7,306 bases of DNA, taken from the NCBI GenBank assembly GCA_020444775.1, contig JAGRHX010000013.1, positions 1-7,306 of the forward strand, written 5' to 3'. The stretch comes from Gammaproteobacteria bacterium. Its GTDB lineage: Bacteria; Pseudomonadota; Gammaproteobacteria; HK1. Positions 1 through 6,359 of this stretch are shown in pieces (positions within the stretch are counted from its first letter, which is position 1; each line of letters begins with the position of its first letter). Both the position numbers and the translations under genes were made by a program. The notes below the pieces were generated by a model. That model ran no database searches. It was given only the letters and a program-made list of their open reading frames with translations, and was not told the DNA's origin.

Positions 1-608
1 TCCTCGCCGCCAATCAGGATGCCCCAAGGGACCAGATTGGTGGACGTGTCAGGAGTCTCGAAGCGGCGATAGCCCGAATGGTGGCCCAGACCGTTGACCA
101 CGCCGGCGGCCAGCACCGGAATCCAGAGCATCTGCACGGCCCACACGGTCAGGCCGATGGGACCGAAGAACAGCACGTCGATGATCAGCATCAGTCCCGG
201 TCCCCACCAGCCGTGCGGGGTGTACAGATGCCGCTCGATCCAATCATCTGGCCGGCCGGCGCCGTACTGGGCCACCGTCTGGGCGTTGCTCGCCTCGGCG
301 GCATAAAGCTCGGCCCCCTGCAACAGCACCTTGCGCAAGCCGAAGCGCACGGGACTGTGCGGGTCATTGTCCGAATCGACCTTGGCATGGTGCTTTCGAT
401 GCACCGCCATCCACTGATGGGTGCGCATGCCGGTGGTCAGCCAGATCCAGAAACGGAAGAAGTGTGCGAGCGCGGGATGCAACTCGATGGCCCGGTGGGC
501 CATGCATCGATGCAGATAGATGGTCACCGACACGATCGTGAGATGAGTCAGCGCCAGGGCAAAGGCGACCACACCCCACCAGGGCAGGTCCAGGATTCCA
601 TTGATCAC
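1..608 (-). CDS. Membrane fatty-acid (acyl-CoA/acyl-lipid) desaturase, 3' part cut by window edge
   Basis: This enzyme introduces a cis double bond, most likely delta-9, into membrane fatty acyl chains using a di-iron centre and O2. 202 codons are visible. The first histidine box is H33-R-C-M-A-H38 and the second is H70-R-K-H-H74. The conserved NGLGHHSGYR stretch lies near residues 171-180, followed by PWGILIGGEE at the edge. The third box (HNxHH) normally comes right after GGEE, so it should lie just outside the window. Hydrophobic segments are at about 12-32, 47-60 and 125-170. The GTG start at 608 is chosen because a TAA stop lies only three codons upstream in frame, and because the VINGILDLPWWG start matches where DesA-type proteins begin. 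I see no strong Shine-Dalgarno. The gene is divergent from the ABC operon, with a 621-bp spacer. The family is secure from the sequence; substrate form and regiospecificity are inferred. Confidence 0.93.
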   Translation of the reverse strand, partial: MINGILDLPWWGVVAFALALTHLTIVSVTIYLHRCMAHRAIELHPALAHFFRFWIWLTTGMRTHQWMAVHRKHHAKVDSDNDPHSPVRFGLRKVLLQGAELYAAEASNAQTVAQYGAGRPDDWIERHLYTPHGWWGPGLMLIIDVLFFGPIGLTVWAVQMLWIPVLAAGVVNGLGHHSGYRRFETPDTSTNLVPWGILIGGE

Positions 609-688
609 GAGTGGTTACCGAAAAGCTTTGGTGGTCCTCGCCACGTCCGAACCATCGGGTCGGGACGCGGCCAATCGACTTTCTGCAG

Positions 689-740
689 CGACCGCCAGAA
701 ACGACATCCAGAAACGCCATCCGGGAACGACATCCGAATT
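689..740. repeat. 13-bp imperfect tandem repeat, four copies
   Basis: Four consecutive 13-base units are visible: cgaccgccagaaa, cgacatccagaaa, cgccatccgggaa and cgacatccgaatt. Adjacent units share about 9 to 11 of 13 positions. The array lies 81 to 132 bp upstream of the desaturase start. It could be a slippage product or a set of direct-repeat binding sites; the sequence alone does not decide. Confidence 0.75.
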
Positions 741-914
741 CGGGCGGGCCGCGGCGACGGCGCGGTAGCCATCTGCAACCGCAAACCGAAATCCGCGAAC
801 AGGTCGTTCTCCCGATCCTTATCGGCCCGCACGGCCGGTTCCTGTGGGTCGCCTTCCTGACGACGTTCCGCGTGCCTGCCCTCCCGACCTGACCGGGCCT
901 GTTGCATTTCACTG

Positions 915-956
915 CATTACAGGCGGGGCATTACAGGCGAGGCATTACAAGCAGGA
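915..956. repeat. 14-bp tandem repeat, three copies
   Basis: Three head-to-tail 14-base units are visible: cattacaggcgggg, cattacaggcgagg and cattacaagcagga. The first two differ at one base and the third at four. The block sits roughly in the middle of the divergent spacer. Read on the minus strand, each unit contains TGTAA, which resembles part of a -10 box. The 14-bp period is not a whole number of helical turns. Confidence 0.85.
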
Positions 957-1102
957 ATTCTCGCGCACGGATCGCCCGTACAGGACGACCGCATGGCACG
1001 CGGCAGCAGGACAAAGGCCGAGAAATCAGCCTCGACCAGGACAAACGCGCGCAGTGTAGCGCTGGCCGAATCGGCAAGTACAGCAACGTGGATCAAGTGA
1101 CG

Positions 1103-1116
1103 TGCCCGCTCGGGCA
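1103..1116. promoter_or_regulatory. Inverted repeat TGCCCG-CT-CGGGCA upstream of the ABC operon
   Basis: A perfect 6-bp inverted repeat with a 2-base centre ends 113 bp before the ABC ATPase start. It could be an operator half-site pair, or a short hairpin if transcribed. A second small element follows: the 12-bp perfect palindrome ACCGGCGCCGGT at 1153-1164, embedded in a 15-bp-spaced direct repeat (ggctacaccg at 1147, ggttacaccg at 1162). Any regulatory role is inferred only from position and symmetry. Confidence 0.3.
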
Positions 1117-1210
1117 TACGCACGACGGTCATGCAAACGACCGGAAGGCTACACCGGCGCCGGTTACACCGCCATGCAAGTGCTCGCGCTCCCGGGACGC
1201 ACGGCCCACA

Positions 1211-1223
1211 GGGAGGCTATGAT
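1211..1223 (+). promoter_or_regulatory. GGGAGG Shine-Dalgarno-like stretch and TATGAT -10-like hexamer before the ABC ATPase
   Basis: GGGAGG at 1211-1216 is the best ribosome-binding match before the ATG at 1230, but the 13-base spacing is long. Overlapping it, TATGAT at 1218-1223 matches a -10 box at five of six positions and ends six bases before the ATG, so a transcript from it would be nearly leaderless. No good -35 lies 16-18 bp upstream (ggacgc at 1195). The two readings are incompatible for one transcript, and I cannot choose between them. Confidence 0.3.
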
Positions 1224-1229
1224 TCGGGC

Positions 1230-2276
1230 ATGTCATCCGAGCCGATACTCGAAGGCAGCGACCTGCATCGCTGGCACGGCCGCACCCATGCGCTGCGCGG
1301 CCTGGACATACGCGTCGCGCGCGGCGAGGTGCTGGGTCTGCTCGGCTTGAATGGCGCGGGCAAGAGCACCGCCCTGCAGGTGCTGTGTGGTGTGCTGACA
1401 CCCGACCGCGGCCGGGTCCGGATCCTGGGCCAGGACCTCGCGCGTCAACCTATCGCCGCACGATTACACATTGGATATCTGCCGCAGGTCGTTCCCGCGC
1501 ATCCCGCTCACCGGGTCGAGACCTTTCTGCGGCACTGCGCTCGGCTGCGTCGGCTGCCACCTGAGCAGCTGGAGCCCGCGCTGCGCCGCTGCCTGACGCT
1601 GTGCGGGCTCGAGTCAGTGCGTCAGGCGCGGATCGGCAGCCTGTCGGGCGGCTTCCTGCAGCGTCTGGGCATAGCCCAGGCCATCGTACACGGCCCGGAT
1701 CTGCTGGTCCTGGACGAGCCCGGCACAGGTCTGGACCCGGCACAGATGCTCGAGATCCGCGACTTGATCCGGAATCTGGCCGAACACTGCGCGGTGCTGC
1801 TGTCGACCCATCTCTTGGCCGAGGTGCGTGCGCTCTGCGACCGGGTGCAGATCATCCACGAGGGTCGAGGCGTGTACGACGCGCCGCTACCCGAGCTCGA
1901 ATCCGGTGACGATGCACGAGACGCAGCCCATGCGGCAGACGCTGGCCGGGGCGCCCCCGGCGCCGTGCGCCTGGTGCTGGGTCTGAGCCGTTCGCCCGGC
2001 GCCACGGTGCTGCGTGCGGCGTGGCCCGAGCTGCAACTCCGACCACTCTCCGCGCAGCGCTTCGAGCTCAGCTCCCGCGAGCCGGATACACGCATGGACC
2101 AGCTCGCCGAACGCATCGCGACACGCGCGGTGGAGAACGACTGGGGCTTGTTCGAGCTGCGCGCGACCGGCGCTCATGGACCTGACGATGCCCTGCAGGC
2201 ACGCTTCCTCGCTTTGACCCTGGGGCACGGCACGGCCGCGGCCGACGTCGCCGGGCAGCGCCCGGAGCTGCCCTGA
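1230..2276 (+). CDS. ABC transporter ATP-binding protein, GldA-like
   Basis: This cytoplasmic nucleotide-binding subunit of 348 residues should power the permease encoded next. All ABC motifs are present in order. They are Walker A GLNGAGKST (39-47), Q-loop Q86 in YLPQ, signature LSGGFLQR (138-145, with F in place of the usual Q), Walker B LLVLDEP with catalytic E163, D-loop GLDP (167-170) and H-loop H194 in STH. A linker rich in Ala and Asp (about 225-243) leads to a C-terminal domain of about 105 residues, as in GldA-type and other ABC-2 exporter ATPases. The ATG at 1230 is preferred: the frame is open upstream to an ATG at 1131, but the extra 33 residues are Arg/His-rich and unlike the family, whose first beta strand here begins near residue 5. 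The stop shares one base with the next gene's ATG (TGATG). Confidence 0.93.
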   Translation: MSSEPILEGSDLHRWHGRTHALRGLDIRVARGEVLGLLGLNGAGKSTALQVLCGVLTPDRGRVRILGQDLARQPIAARLHIGYLPQVVPAHPAHRVETFLRHCARLRRLPPEQLEPALRRCLTLCGLESVRQARIGSLSGGFLQRLGIAQAIVHGPDLLVLDEPGTGLDPAQMLEIRDLIRNLAEHCAVLLSTHLLAEVRALCDRVQIIHEGRGVYDAPLPELESGDDARDAAHAADAGRGAPGAVRLVLGLSRSPGATVLRAAWPELQLRPLSAQRFELSSREPDTRMDQLAERIATRAVENDWGLFELRATGAHGPDDALQARFLALTLGHGTAAADVAGQRPELP

Positions 2277-3034
2277 TGCTCGCCATCGCCCGCCACGAGA
2301 TCCGCGGTCTGCTCGGCTCTCCCGCCGCTTGGTGTGTGCTGGCCTCGATGCAGCTGGTGCTCGGCGTGTTCGTGTTCCTCAGGCTGCTGATCGGCTTCGT
2401 CGAGCAACAGCCGGCCCTGGTTGCGGCCAACAGCAGCGCCGGTATCACCGCGGTCGTCGTCTCGCCGCTGCTGAACACCACGGTCCTGGTGATGCTGCTG
2501 CTGTTGCCGCTGCTGAGCATGCGCTCGATCAGCGAGGAGCGACGCACCGGCAGCTTCGTGCTGCTGCAGAGCGCGCCCTGTTCACTCGCCGCGATCGTGT
2601 TCGGCAAGTTCCTGGCGCTGCTGGCGTTCGTGCTGCTGGCCCTGACCTGCATCAGCCTGCTGCCGCTCTCGCTGCTGTTCGCCGGCCACCTGGACTACGG
2701 GCTGCTCGGTGCCGGCTTGTTGGCGGTGCTGCTCAGTGGTGCCTGCTTTGCCGCCATCGGTCTCGCTGCTTCCACCCTGACCACGCAACCTGCCATGGCC
2801 GGGCTGATCGGCGTGCTGCTGCTGCTCGCCTTGTGGAGCATCGATCCCACCGTTTCCGACTCGGCATCCAACACGCCAGGACAGATCGTCGGCTGGCTGG
2901 CGCTGCGACCGCATCTGGAACCCATGCTGCGCGGTCTGGTCCGCGGCGTCGACGTGGCCTACTTCCTGATCCTCAGTGGCTGGGCACTGGGCCTGGCCAT
3001 CTGGCGTCTCGAGTCCATACGTCTGCACGGATGA
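2276..3034 (+). CDS. ABC-2 type permease, GldF-like
   Basis: This is the 252-residue inner-membrane subunit paired with the preceding ATPase. About six hydrophobic helices are visible, near residues 17-40, 58-81, 105-135, 141-166, 172-189 and 226-246. Between helices 2 and 3, SISEERRTGSFVLLQSAP (84-101) is the typical ABC-2/GldF cytoplasmic motif, thought to contact the ATPase. Near the C-terminus, HLEPMLRGLVRGVDVAYF (213-230) matches the conserved segment before the last helix of GldF-type permeases. The start is supported by a GGAG at 2264-2267, eight bases before the ATG, and by the one-base overlap with the upstream stop. The 3' end overlaps the next gene by ATGA. The substrate cannot be read from the sequence. 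Confidence 0.9.
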   Translation: MLAIARHEIRGLLGSPAAWCVLASMQLVLGVFVFLRLLIGFVEQQPALVAANSSAGITAVVVSPLLNTTVLVMLLLLPLLSMRSISEERRTGSFVLLQSAPCSLAAIVFGKFLALLAFVLLALTCISLLPLSLLFAGHLDYGLLGAGLLAVLLSGACFAAIGLAASTLTTQPAMAGLIGVLLLLALWSIDPTVSDSASNTPGQIVGWLALRPHLEPMLRGLVRGVDVAYFLILSGWALGLAIWRLESIRLHG

Positions 3035-4434
3035 GCCGACCTCGCGCCCCCTCCAGCCCGGCGGACAGCACCGCCCGACCCAGGCACTGGCGACGCGGCG
3101 CGGCGCGTCTGCTGACGCTGATGCTGATGAGCGGCATCGCCATCGCGCTGGCCGTGCTGAGCACCCAGCACGCACCGAGCCTGGACCTGAGTGAGGCCGG
3201 CCGCAACAGCCTGCACGCGCAGAGCCTGCGGCTGTTGTCGTTGCTGGACCGGCCGGTTCAGGTGATCGGCTTCGCGCGGCCACACAGCCCGACCGCGCGC
3301 GCCATGCGTCAGCTCACCGAGCGCTATACCCGACACAGCTCCCATATCCAGCCACGGATAGTCGACCCCGCGCAGGATCCACTGCTGGCGCGCTCGCTGA
3401 ACATCAAGGCGCTGGGCGAGCTCTGGCTGCTGACGGAGACTAGACGTGAGCGAGTGGAAGCGCTCGACGAAGCGGCGATGAGCAACGCCTTGTTCAGACT
3501 GCTGGCCGACGAACGCCGGGTCAGCGCCGTGCTCACCGGCCACGGCGAACCCGAGATCGACGGTCAGGCACGCGACGCGCTGAGCGCCTTCTTCGCGCGC
3601 GCCACGGAGCTCGGTCATACGGTCCGGCCGCTGTCACTGGCCACCGGTCAGAAGGTGCCCGAGGACGTGGACCTGCTGGTGCTGCTGCCGCTACGCCAAC
3701 CGCTGCTGGCCCATGAGCAGCGAGCCATCCAGCGCTACGTGGAGGACGGCGGCAATCTGCTCTGGTTGGCCGAGCCCGGTCAGGTACCCGGCGAGCACGA
3801 CGGTCTGCACGGTCTGAGCCGGGACCTGGGCCTGAGCTTCGAGGATGGTGTCATCATCGATCCGACAAGCCGTGTACAGGGTCGCCCCACTCCGGAGTTC
3901 ATCGTCGTCTCCGAGTACGCCCGACATGCGCTGTTCGAGGACTTCAGCAGTAACACCGTGTTCGTGAGCAGCGCGGCCATCAGCTGGCAGGCGGCACCAG
4001 GATGGCGGGTCAAGGGTGTCGCGAGCAGCGCGCTGCGTAGCTGGCTGGAACGCGGACCGCTCGACCGGGCGGTACGCTTCGATGCCGGCCAGGATCTGGC
4101 CGGGCCACTCGACCTGATGGTGTCCCTGGAACGCCAGCGGCCCGCCAGGCAAGGCGAAGTCGCAAGCACCCAGCGGGTGATCGCCTGTGCGGATGTGGAC
4201 TTTCTCTCCAATGCCTATCTCGGCCTTGCCGCCAACAGCGCGCTCGCCGACCGACTGCTTCGTTGGCTGAGCGAGACCGATGCACGTCTGCCCATCGAGC
4301 GCATCGGGGCCACGGACCTGGACTTCGATCCAACCAACCGCGAGCGGGCGCTGGTCGCGTTGGGTGCCCCCATCGCGCTGCCGCTGCTGATGTTGCTGTG
4401 CGCGACCTGGCTGTGGCGGCGGCAGCGTCGATGA
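3031..4434 (+). CDS. GldG-family ABC transporter auxiliary protein
   Basis: A 467-residue membrane-anchored accessory protein of the GldG (ABC_transp_aux) family, expected to sit in the ABC complex with most of its mass outside the cytoplasm. A basic N-terminus (RHWRRGAAR) precedes one helix at about 27-44. The family hallmark LDLSEAGRNSLHAQSLRLLS (51-70) follows, then DRPVQVIGFA (73-82). LTGHGEPEIDG (168-178) and DVDLLVLLP (212-220), followed by YVEDGGNLLWLAEP (236-249), match the GldG core, which resembles a class I glutamine-amidotransferase fold. A second helix at about 444-462 ends in WRRQRR, so both ends are probably cytoplasmic. The ATG at 3031 overlaps the permease stop (ATGA). The frame is open upstream but only antisense-like across the permease. 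No strong Shine-Dalgarno is seen, suggesting translational coupling. Confidence 0.92.
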   Translation: MSRPRAPSSPADSTARPRHWRRGAARLLTLMLMSGIAIALAVLSTQHAPSLDLSEAGRNSLHAQSLRLLSLLDRPVQVIGFARPHSPTARAMRQLTERYTRHSSHIQPRIVDPAQDPLLARSLNIKALGELWLLTETRRERVEALDEAAMSNALFRLLADERRVSAVLTGHGEPEIDGQARDALSAFFARATELGHTVRPLSLATGQKVPEDVDLLVLLPLRQPLLAHEQRAIQRYVEDGGNLLWLAEPGQVPGEHDGLHGLSRDLGLSFEDGVIIDPTSRVQGRPTPEFIVVSEYARHALFEDFSSNTVFVSSAAISWQAAPGWRVKGVASSALRSWLERGPLDRAVRFDAGQDLAGPLDLMVSLERQRPARQGEVASTQRVIACADVDFLSNAYLGLAANSALADRLLRWLSETDARLPIERIGATDLDFDPTNRERALVALGAPIALPLLMLLCATWLWRRQRR

Positions 4435-5348
4435 GCACGCGTACCCGGCTCAATCTCGTTCTGGGGGTGGTGCTCGCGACCTTGCTGACAGCGTTGTGGT
4501 TGTGGCCGGCTGCGCCCGCCCCCGAAACGCAAACGCGCGTCCCGTTGCCGGTCGATACCAGCGTCGAGACGGTCGCACGTATCGAAATCCAGCGGCCGGC
4601 GGCCGCGCCGGTACAGCTCAGCCGGCGTAGCGATGGCTGGTGGCTGACCCGACCATTCGAGTATCCGGCCAACGCCACCCACATCGCACGACTGCTGAGC
4701 ATCCTGGATGTGCCCGCACGCCCCCTCGAGCCGGCCAGCCGGACGACATCGATCTCCATGCGCGACCGAGGCGACGAGTCGGCGCCGGTCGCCGACGATC
4801 CTCTAGGCCTTGATCCACCAGCGCTGGCGCGCCTGGGCTTCGACGACATCGTCCTCGATCTGGGCGCGCGCACGCCGCTCGGCCTGCAGCGCTACGTGCG
4901 GCTGGGCGACCGCTTGTATGTGATCGAGGACCGCTGGCGGACGCTGCTACAGGGCCCACTCCAACAGTTCTGCTCGTCCGAGCTGCTCGGTGACATGCGC
5001 GGTCTCTCCGCGGCGAGCCTGCACGCCCCGGACACGACCGATGCGAACACGGACGACCGCGGCAGCGCGCTGCCCGCGGCGAAGCTGACGGAGCTGGAAG
5101 CCCGGTTACGCGCCGCGAAGGCCTTCACCGTGCGTGCCGCCGGGGAAGTTCGCGCCGCGCCACTCGCCCGCTTGCGGTTGACGAACGCGCAGGGAAGCAC
5201 CCTGCTGACCCTGCGCAGCACCGGTCAGAGTCTGGTGGTGGAGCGCGACAACCCACCGCTGGCTCATCATTTCACCGCGACCGCCGGGCAAGAGCTGATT
5301 GACGATCTGAACGCGCTGTTCTTCGCCCGGTCGCCGAGCGGACAGTGA
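4431..5348 (+). CDS. DUF4340 domain-containing protein
   Basis: A 305-residue protein, last in the ABC operon and overlapping the GldG gene by ATGA. One N-terminal helix (about 7-25, LNLVLGVVLATLLTALWLW) acts as an uncleaved anchor or signal, followed by a Pro/Ala-rich linker. The rest is soluble and probably periplasmic. ETVARIEIQRPA (46-57) and LSRRSDGWWLTRPFEYPAN (63-81) match the start of DUF4340, where a short strand pair precedes a W-x-[IL] segment. FDDIVLDLGARTP (137-149) and YVRLGDRLYVIED (155-167) fit the domain's repeated beta strands. DUF4340 proteins recur beside GldA/F/G-type ABC genes in proteobacteria. Their molecular role is unknown; a structural or substrate-handling part of the complex is inference from operon position. 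Confidence 0.85.
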   Translation: MSTRTRLNLVLGVVLATLLTALWLWPAAPAPETQTRVPLPVDTSVETVARIEIQRPAAAPVQLSRRSDGWWLTRPFEYPANATHIARLLSILDVPARPLEPASRTTSISMRDRGDESAPVADDPLGLDPPALARLGFDDIVLDLGARTPLGLQRYVRLGDRLYVIEDRWRTLLQGPLQQFCSSELLGDMRGLSAASLHAPDTTDANTDDRGSALPAAKLTELEARLRAAKAFTVRAAGEVRAAPLARLRLTNAQGSTLLTLRSTGQSLVVERDNPPLAHHFTATAGQELIDDLNALFFARSPSGQ

Positions 5349-5367
5349 AGCGCCATGCCGGCGCTCA
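5346..5367. terminator. Hairpin at the convergent junction, possible bidirectional terminator
   Basis: AGCGCC (5349-5354), loop ATGCC and GGCGCT (5360-5365) form a perfect 6-bp GC-rich stem. With one A bulged, the stem extends to 8 bp by pairing TGA of the DUF4340 stop (5346-5348) with TCA (5365-5367), which is the complement of the tatC stop. Only 16 bp separate the two stop codons, so any transcription end for either operon must lie here or inside the opposing gene. No T-rich run follows on either strand, so strong intrinsic termination is doubtful. Confidence 0.4.
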
Positions 5368-6159
5368 GGTCGAGATATCCGCTTTCTCGACCGGGTCGCG
5401 TATATACCATCTGGACCAGATGAGACCGATCTCGAACAGCAGCCACATGGGTAACGCGAGAAGCGTCTGTGAGATGGCATCGGGCGGGGTCAGCAACATA
5501 CCGACGACGAACGCACCGACGATGATGTAGGGGCGCTTCTTGGCCAGCTCCTGCGGCGTGGACAAGCCGGCCCAGACCACGATTACCGTGGCCACCGGTA
5601 CCTCGAAGGCCAGACCGAAGGCAAAGAACAGCTTCATCACCAGGCCCAGATACTCGCTGATATCGGGCGTGTGCTTGATGCCCTCCGGGGTCTGCCCACT
5701 GAGGAAATCGAAGACGATCGGGAACACCACGAAATAGGCGAAGGCCATGCCGATGTAGAACAGCAGGCTGCTGGTCAGCAGCAACGGGAAGATCAGACGC
5801 CGCTCGCTACGATACAGACCCGGTGCGACAAAGGCCCACAGGTGGTAGAGGATGGCTGGCACGCTGAGGATCAGGGCGCAATAGATCACCAGCTTGAGCG
5901 GCGTCAGAAATGGCGAGACCACGCCGGTGGCAATCATCGTCGTCCCGGACGGCAGATGGCTCATCATCGGCGCCGCCAGCAGCAGATAGAGCTTGTTCTG
6001 GAAGGGCAGCAGGGCGAGCACGAAGACGATGACGAACGCGAGGCATTTGATGAGCCGATCGCGGACCTCGACCAGATGCTCGACCAGGGTCATCTCACCG
6101 GCGGGATCCAGCTGCTCGGACTCGTTGTCGCCGGAACCGTTGCGCTGCTCGTCGCTCAT
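5365..6159 (-). CDS. tatC: Sec-independent (twin-arginine) translocase subunit TatC
   Basis: A 264-residue six-helix inner-membrane protein that recognises twin-arginine signal peptides and anchors the TatBC receptor. Key residues line up with E. coli TatC at a constant offset of 16: E31 and R33 in HLVEVRDRL (E15, R17), P64 (P48), F110 in [10 protein letters not shown] (F94), E119 in RSERR (E103), E186 in FGLAFEVP (E170) and D227 in LTPPD (D211). Helices are near 35-54, 88-109, 122-153, 171-198, 210-225 and 228-249. The N-terminus is about 16 residues longer than in E. coli and acidic (DNESEQ). The ATG at 6159 is the first good start; the only Shine-Dalgarno hint is AGG six bases upstream. 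It lies 200 bp downstream of tatB and converges on the ABC operon. Confidence 0.97.
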   Translation of the reverse strand: MSDEQRNGSGDNESEQLDPAGEMTLVEHLVEVRDRLIKCLAFVIVFVLALLPFQNKLYLLLAAPMMSHLPSGTTMIATGVVSPFLTPLKLVIYCALILSVPAILYHLWAFVAPGLYRSERRLIFPLLLTSSLLFYIGMAFAYFVVFPIVFDFLSGQTPEGIKHTPDISEYLGLVMKLFFAFGLAFEVPVATVIVVWAGLSTPQELAKKRPYIIVGAFVVGMLLTPPDAISQTLLALPMWLLFEIGLIWSRWYIRDPVEKADIST

Positions 6160-6359
6160 AGGTGGCCTGTCTGTGGTGGACGTACACCGTCCGTCGTAAT
6201 GTCATGGTCCATGGCCTGGATCCACGGCCTGACGCGTCCCACCGCCAACCGACAGGTCGGGCGTCGACACGTCGACATTGCCATGCTGAACACGCCCGCT
6301 ACGATCGGACGCGCGGCCACGGGCATCGACTGCCGCCGATCCGAGGGTAGCGCCGCGCC
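6160..6359 (-). other. tatB-tatC spacer with the TatB frame open throughout
   Basis: The spacer is 200 bp. After the TatB TGA (6360-6362), the same frame stays open for 67 codons and ends at TGA 6156-6158, which overlaps the tatC ATG as ATGA. Within it, an ATG at 6326 opens a 56-residue frame with no recognised motif (begins MPVAARPIVAGVFS, ends PPQTGHL). Its third codon positions are GC-rich, roughly 70% by eye, but Cys, Trp and Arg content is unlike a Tat tail. It could be an eroded TatB tail, a coupling peptide or chance. Small symmetrical elements include GTCGAC-AC-GTCGAC at 6262-6275. Confidence 0.35.

Larger units (their letters stand above)
609..1229. other. Divergent intergenic region with short tandem repeats; no convincing gene
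   Basis: This 621-bp spacer separates the desaturase from the ABC operon and should hold both promoters. Open frames exist on both strands, but their translations are arginine- and proline-rich, show no family motifs, and run through 13- and 14-bp repeats that are not multiples of three. The longest contiguous candidate next to the desaturase is a 100-codon minus-strand frame (907 to 605) whose TGA overlaps the desaturase GTG. I do not call it a gene. Structured elements are listed separately. No sigma-70 promoter with a good -35/-10 pair is evident. Confidence 0.7.

Noticed and set aside
78..860. 260-codon plus-strand open frame at the left end
   Set aside because: It lies antisense to the desaturase, whose histidine boxes and conserved motifs are unmistakable, and its translation is Gln/His/Arg-rich with no family features.
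364..912. 182-codon minus-strand open frame
   Set aside because: It overlaps the desaturase N-terminus in another frame on the same strand; composition is Arg/Cys/Pro-rich and typical of out-of-frame GC-rich DNA.
915..956. CRISPR-like or promoter-array interpretation of the 14-bp repeats
   Set aside because: There are no spacers between units, so it is not a CRISPR array. The TGTAAT hexamers on the minus strand lack a -35 at 16-18 bp.
902..1222. 106-codon plus-strand frame in the divergent spacer
   Set aside because: It starts in the 14-bp repeat array, has no ribosome-binding site or family motif, and has a low-complexity basic composition.
1131..1229. Upstream ATG giving the ABC ATPase 33 extra residues
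   Set aside because: The extension is His/Arg-rich and unlike any ABC N-terminus. The ATG at 1230 places the first strand at the usual distance from Walker A.
2329..3030. Upstream extension of the GldG frame across the permease gene
   Set aside because: The frame is open but overlaps the clearly coding permease, and its translation is Ala/Arg-rich nonsense. The ATG at 3031 in ATGA overlap is the natural start.
2582..3283. 233-codon minus-strand frame antisense to the permease and GldG
   Set aside because: Gln/Arg/Gly-rich antisense shadow of genes with clear family motifs.
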